The translations under genes were made by a program, and so were the position numbers. A DNA stretch of 64,000 bases, from positions 1-64,000 of the forward strand of contig JAHHHF010000088.1 of assembly GCA_019359495.1 (NCBI GenBank), written 5' to 3'. Shown here piece after piece: positions 54,196-62,115 of this stretch. Below the pieces are notes generated by a model. The model searched no databases, had not been told where the DNA came from, and was given only the letters and a program-made list of their open reading frames with translations. The DNA comes from Goleter apudmare HA4340-LM2. Its GTDB lineage: Bacteria; Cyanobacteriota; Cyanobacteriia; Cyanobacteriales; Nostocaceae. Numbering within the stretch: the first letter of the stretch is position 1; every line of letters begins with the position of its first letter.

Positions 54196-56052
54196 AAACA
54201 TCAAATCTAAAAACTGTACTCCCCAGAACGGCCAAGTTACCCAAGCGCCAAGAACGCTGACTCCTAAAAGTACAGTGAAGGCATAAAATTGGGTTTGTCC
54301 GTTGGTGCTGTATTTCAAACCTTGTCCACTTAATAGGGAAATCAAACCAACCAAGTTAACGATGCCATCTATTACCCAACGGTCAAGCATATCCGCAAAT
54401 TTGGAAATTTGGTCAACGCCGGCAATAATAGTTAGACGGTAGATTTGGGCGGTGTAGAAGTCGTAAGCGAAGAAGTCTTTTAATCCTTTCCAAGGGAAGC
54501 GGAAAGATTTTTGCCAATTGCCTAAATAGATAATGCCGCCGATGCTGACACCAAAAATACTCGACCAAATCAGCAGTAGTGCCACATCTTTATTCAGGGT
54601 TGCCCAACTGGGAAGTAGTGATAAACTTTGCAACAACAGAGGCAGATGCAGGACAAAACCAAGTAAAATTACCATCGGCAGTACCATAGGCCAGTGTACT
54701 TCTGGCGATCGCTCACTCATCTGCTTGGCTTTGCCACCAAAAATTAGACCGAATTCTCTGGTTAAACCCAAGGCTGTCAACGCATTAACTGCAATTACTA
54801 CTGCTACTAGCCAAGGTTGATCTGTCCACAGGGCATCTGCTAATTTCATTAATGCCCAAAAACCACCTAGGGGGGGAAAACCAATTAACCCCAAACTGCC
54901 AACGATGAAGGCTAATCCTGATATGGGGCGGCGTGACCATAATCCACCAAGTTGGTTGATATCCTGAGTGATGCTATTCCAAATAATGCCGCCAGTACTC
55001 ATGATTAATAGGGCAGCAGCTAAGGCATGGGTGATCACCAACAACAAGGCGGCTTCATCTTGCCGTACACCCACGGCGATGAACACTAAACCCATGTAAG
55101 CACTCACAGAATAGGATTGACAGCGCTTAATATCAGTTTGAGCGATCGCAATTAAGGAAGCACCCACAGCTGTTGCTGCACCAATCGCAACTATCACTGA
55201 GGAAACTACGGGTGACAGGGTTAACACTGGTTGCAGTTTAATTAGCACCCATGCACCACTGGCGACAACCACCGAATTCCGCAAAATTGTACTGGGGACA
55301 GGGCCTTCCATCGCCTCATCTAGCCACAGATGCAGGGGGAACTGGGCACACTTACCCATCGGCCCGGCGATTAAGGCTAAACCTACCAGGGTAATTAATC
55401 CAGGGTTGATATTTGCAGTCTCTGCCCATTGGGCTAGTTCTGTATAATTCCAAGTTCCCGCCAAAGGCCACAGTCCCAACACTCCCATCAACAGGAATAA
55501 GTCTCCTACCCGTTTGGTTAAGAACGCATCCCGCGCCCCGGTGACTACCAAGGGTTGACTAAACCATAAGCCAACTAACAAGTAGGTTCCCAGGGTCAAG
55601 ATTTCCAAGATTACATAGCTGAAGAACAAGTTGTTACACAGGGCTAAAGCACACAGTCCCGCTTCAAATAATCCCAACAAGGAAAAGAAGCGTCCCCAAC
55701 CCCAGTCCATTTCCATGTAACCGATCGCATAAATTTGTGCTAACAGATTCAAGCCTGTAATCACGACCAATGCACCAACACTGATAGAAGAAATTTCTAT
55801 AGCAATGGTGAGGTTTAATCCCGCCGTAGATAGCCAAGGAATAAATACTTCTGTCGGCGGTTGATTCCAATGTGTAGATAATGCGATCGCACTGTGAACT
55901 AACGCCAAGAACGTCATCACTAAATTGACATAACCCGCAGGTCTTGGCCCTGTGCGCCGGATTATTCCCGGCGACCAAGGTATCGCTAATAATCCACCTA
56001 TGAAAGCATACAAAGGAACTAGCCAAACAGTCTCAAGGAGAAACTGAGCCAT
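54193..56052 (-). CDS. ndhF: NADH dehydrogenase-like subunit NdhF (CO2-uptake type, F3 or F4)
   Basis: 619 residues, about 16 membrane helices, of the length of NdhF3/F4. Proton-channel residues are seen in LKLQPVLTLSPVVSSVIVAIG and QTDIKRCQSYSVSAYMGLVF, and PRTGPRPAGYVNLV near the start is typical for the shorter CO2-uptake form. The first gene of the minus-strand cluster ndhF, ndhD, phosphatidyltransferase-like, CO2 hydration protein. The promoter should lie in 56053-56300. Confidence 0.94.
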   Translation of the reverse strand: MAQFLLETVWLVPLYAFIGGLLAIPWSPGIIRRTGPRPAGYVNLVMTFLALVHSAIALSTHWNQPPTEVFIPWLSTAGLNLTIAIEISSISVGALVVITGLNLLAQIYAIGYMEMDWGWGRFFSLLGLFEAGLCALALCNNLFFSYVILEILTLGTYLLVGLWFSQPLVVTGARDAFLTKRVGDLFLLMGVLGLWPLAGTWNYTELAQWAETANINPGLITLVGLALIAGPMGKCAQFPLHLWLDEAMEGPVPSTILRNSVVVASGAWVLIKLQPVLTLSPVVSSVIVAIGAATAVGASLIAIAQTDIKRCQSYSVSAYMGLVFIAVGVRQDEAALLLVITHALAAALLIMSTGGIIWNSITQDINQLGGLWSRRPISGLAFIVGSLGLIGFPPLGGFWALMKLADALWTDQPWLVAVVIAVNALTALGLTREFGLIFGGKAKQMSERSPEVHWPMVLPMVILLGFVLHLPLLLQSLSLLPSWATLNKDVALLLIWSSIFGVSIGGIIYLGNWQKSFRFPWKGLKDFFAYDFYTAQIYRLTIIAGVDQISKFADMLDRWVIDGIVNLVGLISLLSGQGLKYSTNGQTQFYAFTVLLGVSVLGAWVTWPFWGVQFLDLMF

Positions 56053-56347
56053 GATTTACCTCTATCAATATCAATTTGCAGCAAAAAATTATGGTTACAG
56101 GTCAAAAAAGTTTGATTCCTACCAACCTAGCCTTTTCAGATAACCGAATTTTATCTTTGTTTAATTTTGTTAAAAATAGCTTACCTTTATCTCAGGCAAA
56201 TTGGAAATACTTTAATTAGATAAATCGGCGATATTTGCTCTAAATAATTCTTATATATGGCAGGATTCGATTTATGAATAATATCTATTAGGTTATATCT
56301 ATGTATTCCAATTAATCATTGAGAATTACTAATTGACAAAAATAAAA
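56053..56347. promoter_or_regulatory. Upstream region of the carbon-uptake cluster
   Basis: AT-rich gap with no gene. It must contain the minus-strand promoter of ndhF. I see no clear, paired operator (for example an inverted T-N11-A LysR-type site stands out nowhere more than by chance). Confidence 0.3.
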
Positions 56348-56371
56348 AGAGACGCATTGTATGACGTCTCT
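56348..56371 (-). terminator. Rho-independent terminator of the small membrane-protein gene
   Basis: Minus strand: stem AGAGACG / CGTCTCT with a ten-base loop, followed by TTTTTATTTTTG. It lies about 20 bases past the stop of the gene at 56392. Confidence 0.8.
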
Positions 56372-56391
56372 TCAATTCGGCAGAGTTGTGA

Positions 56392-56577
56392 CTAAATGTT
56401 GGTAGTTTTGTCAAGCTGCCAACTACAAGCCACAATTGCTGGTGGTTGGGAGAGTTGGCTGATGGGGGCGGGTTGCATGTCACGGTAGTCGAGGATTTGG
56501 ACGATAATCAGGTAGGCGATCGCTAAGAGAATCGAAAGCGCACCTGTAATAACGGCAACTATCTTTGAGCGGTTCAT
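56392..56577 (-). CDS. Small single-pass membrane protein
   Basis: 61 residues from ATG 56577 (MNRSKIVAVITGALSILLAI), preceded by CAGGAAACACTG; the longer upstream frame is in a non-conserved region and rejected. One membrane helix (about 6-27), then LDYRDMQPAP and a Pro-rich tail with a single Cys. I recall comparable short proteins in other Nostoc-type genomes. A decayed partial copy is at 57426-57481. Confidence 0.7.
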   Translation of the reverse strand: MNRSKIVAVITGALSILLAIAYLIIVQILDYRDMQPAPISQLSQPPAIVACSWQLDKTTNI

Positions 56578-56757
56578 CAGTGTTTCCTGTAATGCTAGTG
56601 ATTGTGCAGTGCCTATATCTATATTGTTACAGCCCATGCCAAATATGGATGCAAATGAGAGCGATCGCGCTGTAGGGGCGGGGTTTCCCCACCCTCTCTC
56701 CTTGTTAACCATAGAAACGTTATAGAATTCTGAGTAGGAATTAAATTGCAAAACCGT

Positions 56758-56988
56758 ATGCCAGAGTCCCAGACTATTGAAGCAATATATGAAGATGGAG
56801 TTTTGCGTCCACTGCAAACACTAACAGGTGTGGCAGAACATAGCAAAGTTAAGACCATAATTGAGTACCAAGAGACTCCAATTCATCCACTGTTACAGTT
56901 TGCAGGCATTATCAGCGACGAAGAAGCTGCACAATTGCAGTCTTTGATTCATCAGGAATTTGAGCAAATTGACTCCAATGGCTGGTGA
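56758..56988 (+). CDS. AF2212-like (DUF104) antitoxin
   Basis: 76 residues from ATG 56758 (MPESQTIEAIYEDGVLRPLQ, then TLTGVAEHSKVKTIIE). The beta-hairpin IxAIYEDGVLRPL is the hallmark of the AF2212-like antitoxins. An acidic helical tail (ISDEEAAQLQSLIHQEFEQI) covers the toxin. The toxin gene begins 11 bases before its stop. An in-frame ATG at 56746 is less likely. Confidence 0.85.
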   Translation: MPESQTIEAIYEDGVLRPLQTLTGVAEHSKVKTIIEYQETPIHPLLQFAGIISDEEAAQLQSLIHQEFEQIDSNGW

Positions 56989-57368
56989 AACTGCTCTGGA
57001 CACCTCCGTTGCTATTCGCTATCTCAACGGTGATGCGATCGTAGTTGCAAAAGTTACAACCTTGCCAAACATCATCTTACCATTACCTGTTGTTGCTGAA
57101 CTGTTGTTTGGAGCAGAAAATTCTGCTCGCTCCTTGCAAAACTTGACTCGCTATTTACAATTCATTGAAGCTTGTGTTGTGGTTCCAATGGGGCGAGAAA
57201 CTGCCACTTCCTACGCCCAAACACGTCTGATCTTGAAGCGCAAAGGCAGACCGATTCCAGAAAATGACATTTGGATTGCAGCTCAATGTCTGGAAAATGG
57301 CTGGAGATTAGCCACATAATGATGAGCATTTTAATTATGTAGATAGTCTCATAGTGGAACATTGGTAA
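56978..57368 (+). pseudogene. VapC-type PIN toxin gene with a C-terminal frameshift
   Basis: From ATG 56978 the frame encodes ALDTSVAIRYLNG (first acid), VVAELLFGAENS (Glu) and PENDIWIAAQCLENGW (third acid), then stops at 57317-57319 after RLAT. One base on, the next frame continues NDEHFNYVDSLIVEHW and stops at 57366-57368, precisely the usual ending with the fourth acidic segment. A one-base shift has cut the toxin short. Inactive or weakened toxin is likely, though a sequencing or assembly error or programmed shift is possible. Confidence 0.8.
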
Positions 57369-57425
57369 TCAGTAGCTGAACCCGGATTTCTCACCAATTA
57401 TTTCAATCTCAGTCCAGAGTCCGTA

Positions 57426-57481
57426 GGGGCGGGTTTCATGTCGCCGTAGACGAGGATTTGGACGATAATCAGGTAAACGAT
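57426..57481 (-). pseudogene. Decayed partial copy of the small membrane-protein gene
   Basis: Matches 56465-56520 with about eight substitutions, including GAGGATTTGGACGATAATCA without change. Corresponds to the region coding for the end of the membrane helix and LDYRDMQPAP. The two copies flank the AF2212/VapC pair as direct repeats. Confidence 0.6.
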
Positions 57482-57507
57482 CTGGCGATCAACAAGATAA
57501 CAACAAA

Positions 57508-57579
57508 AGCGGGCGATGGGACTCGAACCCACGACGTTCACCTTGGGAAGGTGACATTCTACCACTGAATTACACCCGC
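57508..57579 (-). tRNA. tRNA-Gly (CCC)
   Basis: 72 nt: acceptor GCGGGTG / CGCCCGC (one G-U pair), anticodon stem TCACC / GGTGA, loop TTCCCAA giving anticodon CCC, T-loop GTTCGAGTC. Discriminator U. CCA not encoded. From 57580 to 57936 no gene is seen. Confidence 0.93.
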
Positions 57580-57936
57580 AAACCGTAATTTAGATGCACG
57601 CGCTGTAAATCATATCATATATTTGCTATGGCATCCCTTCAGCAAATGTGATTTGTCTATTCTGTGATTTTCATTGAAAGCGACTATCTCTCTCCACCCA
57701 CAAAGGGATGGATTTTTTCATCTTTCACTGACTCGATACACCCCAAAGTCCCTTTGTACTCTGATTTCAAGATAACCCATCTTGTGACAACGGCATGATC
57801 ACATGTAGCGATGACATTTATAACTCAGCTATAAAGGAGAAATCTAAATCTGCATCGTCATCAATTCCGTCTAGGGTGCTGCTGAACTGCACTTGTAAAA
57901 ATAACCCATAATTCTTAATTTACCTGAGTAACCACT

Positions 57937-58812
57937 ATGTTCAATGCCACAGAACTTTTAATTGATGCTTTTGTCAAAGAAATTCGTCAAGGCTATACCC
58001 GCACCTATGGCTGTCTGAAAAATGATTACCAAGATATTATCGCCTGGGCGGGTAGCATGGCTTTAGAAAATATTGCCAACAGTGACGCCCTATTTCACAA
58101 TGTTGAACACTCTGTACTCGTCACCCTTGTCGGTCAGGAAATTTTACGAGGGAAGCATATTCGGGAGGGTGGTGTTTCTAGCGAAGACTGGTTACACTTT
58201 ATCATCTCTTTGGTCTGTCATGATATTGGTTATGTCAAAGGAGTGTGTCGTCAAGACATAGAGGCAGAAGGGTCTTATGCTACGGGTAAAAATGGCAGAA
58301 TGATTTTTCTCTCTCCGGGTGCTTCTGATGCTAGTCTCACACCCTATCACGTTGATAGAGCCAAACTTTTTATTGATGAGCGTTTTGGTGGTCACAAGTT
58401 AATTGATGCCGAAGTGATTAAAAGTAATATTGAGTTAACGCGGTTTCCTGTACCTGCGGCTGAAGACCATCAAGATACCAATAGCTTTGCAGGTTTAGTG
58501 CGTGCTGCTGACTTGATTGGGCAATTAAGTGACCCACGTTATTTGAAGAAAATTACTTCTTTATTCTATGAGTTTGAAGAAACCGGGATGAATAAAGTTT
58601 TGGGTTATCAAAACCCTGCTGATTTACGCAATAACTACGCCAAGTTTTACTGGAACGGTGTCTATCCCTACATCAAAGACGGGCTACATTATCTGTCTTT
58701 GACGCAGCAAGGCAAACAAATTCAGGCTAATCTTTACTCGAACGTGTTTGTTGTCGAACATGAAAAACAGCAAGAAGAGCAGCGATATTTTGTTGAGCAA
58801 CTACATGCTTAG
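57937..58812 (+). CDS. HD-domain metal-dependent phosphohydrolase
   Basis: 291 residues. Metal-binding His and His-Asp: HNVEHSVLVTLVGQEIL, HFIISLVCHDIGYVKGV (HD), plus VRAADLIGQLSDPRYLKK (last Asp). The family cleaves phosphate esters, cyclic or nucleotide; the substrate is not clear. ATG 57937 with no clear Shine-Dalgarno site. The next gene follows in the same direction after an STRR array. Confidence 0.88.
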   Translation: MFNATELLIDAFVKEIRQGYTRTYGCLKNDYQDIIAWAGSMALENIANSDALFHNVEHSVLVTLVGQEILRGKHIREGGVSSEDWLHFIISLVCHDIGYVKGVCRQDIEAEGSYATGKNGRMIFLSPGASDASLTPYHVDRAKLFIDERFGGHKLIDAEVIKSNIELTRFPVPAAEDHQDTNSFAGLVRAADLIGQLSDPRYLKKITSLFYEFEETGMNKVLGYQNPADLRNNYAKFYWNGVYPYIKDGLHYLSLTQQGKQIQANLYSNVFVVEHEKQQEEQRYFVEQLHA

Positions 58813-58817
58813 TATAG

Positions 58818-58910
58818 TAGTCATTAGTCGTTAGTCATTGGTCATACCTGCGGGTAGCCGCTAATGTGATGACAAAGGACAAATGACAAAAGACAAACAA
58901 CAAGGAACAA
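58818..58910. repeat. STRR heptamer arrays upstream of the ABC permease
   Basis: Four heptamers TAGTCAT TAGTCGT TAG.. TGGTCAT (58818-58845) and six of the kind ATGACAA AGGACAA ATG.. (58869-58910). The two arrays are rough inverse complements of each other, so the RNA could fold. The last heptamer, GGAACAA, gives AAGGAA nine bases before the ATG at 58917. Confidence 0.75.
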
Positions 58911-58916
58911 GTAACT

Positions 58917-60032
58917 ATGGATTGGTGGCGACGACTTCAAAAGAATCCTTTGGCGCGATTTGGGGCGATTTTGCTGTTAATCTTCTATTTAGCGGTCATT
59001 GCTGCTGATTTTGTCGCCCCTTATGACCCTTATGTTTCACAGCCAAATGGTTCTCTTTTGCCACCAACTCGGGTTTATTGGGCCTCTCAATCGGGACAAT
59101 TCATTGGCCCTCATGTTTATCCGACGACTCAAGGAGATACTAATTTAGAAACAGGCGATCGCCAACTCGTTGTAGACTTTGACAAGCCTTCGCCTCTGCG
59201 TTTGTTTGTTTCTGGCCCACAGTACCGACTGTTACAGTTAAGTTTGCCACTACCACCAAAGTGGAATGAAGTCAAAATTTTCCCTGGTATTCCCCTAGAT
59301 TGGCATTTATTTGGCACAGTGGGTGAGGCGAAATTTAATCTTTTGGGCACTGATGATCAAGGTCGTGACCAATTTAGTCGCCTGGTACATGGGGGTCGGA
59401 TTAGCATGTTTATCGGTATTTTTGGTGTTGCCATTTCTTTTCCTCTGGGTCTCTTGGTAGGTGGCATTTCTGGCTATTTTGGAGGTTGGATTGATAGCAT
59501 CATTATGCGGTTGGCAGAAGTGCTAATGACTTTTCCTAGTATTTATCTATTGGTGGCTTTAGGAGCAGTATTACCAGCGAGTTTAAGTAGCAGCCAGCGA
59601 TTTTTGCTGATTGTAGTGATTACTTCGGTAATTAGTTGGGCAGGGTTAGCAAGGGTGATCCGGGGACAAGTACTATCAATTAAAGAGCGCGAATTTGTCC
59701 AAGCTGCACGAGCTATGGGTGGTAAGCCAATCTACATTATCCTCCGCCACGTTTTGCCGCAGACGGCTACTTATGTAATTATCTCTGCGACTTTGGCAGT
59801 ACCCAGCTTTATTAGTGCCGAGGCTGTATTGAGTCTCATCGGTTTGGGGATTCAACAACCAGACCCGTCTTGGGGAAACCTGCTCTCTCTAGCCAGCAAT
59901 GCCTCGATTATCGTACTGCAACCTTGGCTGATTTGGCCGCCAGCAGTGTTGATTATTCTAACGGTGCTGGCTTTCAATCTCTTGGGAGATGGGCTAAGAG
60001 ATGCTCTTGATCCTCGGAGTTTCCGGCGTTAG
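58917..60032 (+). CDS. Oligopeptide/dipeptide-type ABC transporter permease (DppC/OppC family)
   Basis: 371 residues. N-terminal membrane helix (FGAILLLIFYLAVIAADFVA), a periplasmic insert of about 130 residues longer than in E. coli DppC, then five helices with the permease loop: EREFVQAARAMGGKPIYIIL, RHVLPQTA (EAA motif, Gly at position 7). One half of an importer: a second permease, a binding protein and ATPases must be encoded elsewhere, as none is adjacent. Confidence 0.92.
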   Translation: MDWWRRLQKNPLARFGAILLLIFYLAVIAADFVAPYDPYVSQPNGSLLPPTRVYWASQSGQFIGPHVYPTTQGDTNLETGDRQLVVDFDKPSPLRLFVSGPQYRLLQLSLPLPPKWNEVKIFPGIPLDWHLFGTVGEAKFNLLGTDDQGRDQFSRLVHGGRISMFIGIFGVAISFPLGLLVGGISGYFGGWIDSIIMRLAEVLMTFPSIYLLVALGAVLPASLSSSQRFLLIVVITSVISWAGLARVIRGQVLSIKEREFVQAARAMGGKPIYIILRHVLPQTATYVIISATLAVPSFISAEAVLSLIGLGIQQPDPSWGNLLSLASNASIIVLQPWLIWPPAVLIILTVLAFNLLGDGLRDALDPRSFRR

Positions 60033-60872
60033 CTAATTTTTGCGAAAAAATTTCCTGTGGGTTGGTTTGAAGCAGTCTTAACTACAGAAAGCTAAGACTA
60101 TCACACCCCCGCCAATGACTACAAAATTTGTTTATTTCTATAGCTTTGCAGCTTGGAAATGAAGAAGAATCAATAAAAAATCCCTCCTAGTTGTCTAAGA
60201 GGGTAATAAATGGTAGGCGCATTACGAGCTTTTAGATAGTATCGGCTTTTGCTCTGTGAATGCAGCCATGTTGGCACGAATAGCTAAAACTGAAATATGG
60301 GATTTCTGGGTTGGGTGAGGTACAGTCTTGACCAATACTCGTCGGATAATCAGAGTAAAGATCAGGAAGATTTCGCTCCCTGATCTCTTTCATATTCCTC
60401 ACTCTCTGCACCTATTCCTCGCTATATTAGGGAGAAATTGGCACTTTGGAGAAGGTTTTTGCGTCGGTAGTAAAGAGCAGTTTTGTGCAGACATCAGATT
60501 GCTGTGGACTATTGCCTCTGATATCACCGCTTTAACGTCATTCGTATAAAAATTCACTCTTACCGCAACCTATTTATTTTTACAGTCATCAATTTTCTTT
60601 TTTACTCAATTTTCCCAGGAGTGTATAAGAATATTTTATTAATGGTGAATAAACTAATTTTAAACGCGCAATTAGAGAGAAAAAATTAAAAAATGTCTGC
60701 TAAAATACTAAATTTTAGAGTCATAATAGAGTTATTGTATAATAGTTAAATTAATATTTAAGTGATTTTAAATTCACTTTAATTATCATGGTGTTATCTA
60801 TACTTCCAAATATCTAGACCTAATGTACTGCATATTAAGACATTGTTATCTAGTCAAAGAGAAGAAAAGACC
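60033..60872. other. Long gene-free stretch
   Basis: About 840 bases without a supportable gene. At 60183-60203 there is a hairpin CCCTCCTAG / CTAAGAGGG (imperfect) with A/T runs on both sides, possibly a terminator of the permease. The open frame at 60328-60549 has no start signal or family. From 60600 the DNA is unusually AT-rich and should hold the hppD promoter. Confidence 0.5.
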
Positions 60873-62000
60873 ATGCAAATTCAAGAAAATAAATCAGTCC
60901 AGTTAGCAGATGGGGGGACAATTCAACTGAAAAAAATTGACTATGTAGAATTTTATGTTGGTAACGCTCAACAAGCTGCTCATTTTTATTGCAAGTCTTT
61001 TGGTTTTAGACTGATTGCCTATGCTGGATTAGAAACTGGCGTGCGCGATCGCTGCTCGTTTGTACTAGAACAATCTCATATTCGCTTTGTTTTTACTTCT
61101 CCATTGACACCATATGGTTCAATTGCAGAATATGTGAAGTTACATGGCGATGGAGTTCATGATATCGCTTTACTTGTTGATGATACTCGTACTTGCTTTA
61201 ATATTGCTGTTGCACGAGGAGCTAAACCAATATTAGCACCAACGCTCCTCAAAGGAGAAAATGGCAGTATTCTGAAGGCAACTATTGCTGGTTATAGTGG
61301 AGATTTAACTCATTCATTTATAGAACGCCACAAGTATACTGAGTTTTCACCACAATACCATCTTCTAGATAATTTACCACAATGTACTAAAAATAATCTG
61401 ATAGAAATTGACCATATTGTCCTGAATGTCGAGTCAGGAAAAATGAATTTGTGGGCAGATTTCTATCGAACAGTTTTAGACTTTAAACAACAACAAGAAT
61501 TCACTAGTGATGATATATCAACTCAATATTCATCTTTGATGTCAAAAGTTGTAGAAAACAACACTGGTCGCATTAAATTCCCCATTAATGAACCTGCCGA
61601 AGGATACCGTAAGTCACAAATTCAAGAGTATTTAGACTTTCATTGTGGGCCTGGTGTACAACATATCGCCCTGAGAACTAACGACATTATCCAGACAGTC
61701 AGACAATTGCGTCACAATGGCATCGAATTTTTAGAAACACCAGATAGTTATTATGACAACTTGCCAAAATATATTAGTCCTATTGATGAGGATATAAACA
61801 TTTTAAAAGAACTTAATATCTTGCTAGACCGAGATGAGCAAGGATATCTGCTACAAATATTTACCAAACCCTTAGTAACTCGTCCGACGTTTTTTCTGGA
61901 AATTATTCAACGCAAAGGCGCACAAGGATTTGGTAACGGTAATTTTAAGGCATTATTTGAAGCGATCGAACGGGAACAAGCATCCCGTGGGAATTTGTAA
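60873..62000 (+). CDS. hppD: 4-hydroxyphenylpyruvate dioxygenase
   Basis: 375 residues from ATG 60873; TTG 60843 is in frame but less likely. Makes homogentisate for tocopherol (and in plants plastoquinone). Two VOC domains: IDYVEFYVGNAQQAAHFYCK and LIEIDHIVLNVES. Iron ligands: His in GDGVHDIALLVDD or the second-domain HIVLN, His in GPGVQHIALRTNDI, Glu in TFFLEIIQRKGAQGFG. The C-terminal GNFKALFEAIEREQASRGNL is a signature. Complete. Confidence 0.96.
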   Translation: MQIQENKSVQLADGGTIQLKKIDYVEFYVGNAQQAAHFYCKSFGFRLIAYAGLETGVRDRCSFVLEQSHIRFVFTSPLTPYGSIAEYVKLHGDGVHDIALLVDDTRTCFNIAVARGAKPILAPTLLKGENGSILKATIAGYSGDLTHSFIERHKYTEFSPQYHLLDNLPQCTKNNLIEIDHIVLNVESGKMNLWADFYRTVLDFKQQQEFTSDDISTQYSSLMSKVVENNTGRIKFPINEPAEGYRKSQIQEYLDFHCGPGVQHIALRTNDIIQTVRQLRHNGIEFLETPDSYYDNLPKYISPIDEDINILKELNILLDRDEQGYLLQIFTKPLVTRPTFFLEIIQRKGAQGFGNGNFKALFEAIEREQASRGNL

Positions 62001-62115
62001 TGTAGAGCAGTGCAACGTCTCTGCAACGGTATTGCAAAAAATTTTACAAAATAAGGGTAGCAAAATACACGAAGATCAGCTATATTCCCCTAAGCTATGC
62101 TACTGGAAGGTTTTC

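Noticed and set aside
58818-58910. Regularly repeated short units suggesting a CRISPR array
   Set aside because: Units are contiguous heptamers without spacers, typical of STRRs. No cas gene is in the window.
60328-60549. 73-codon frame in the long gap before hppD
   Set aside because: No ribosome site or family; probably chance in a gene-poor stretch.
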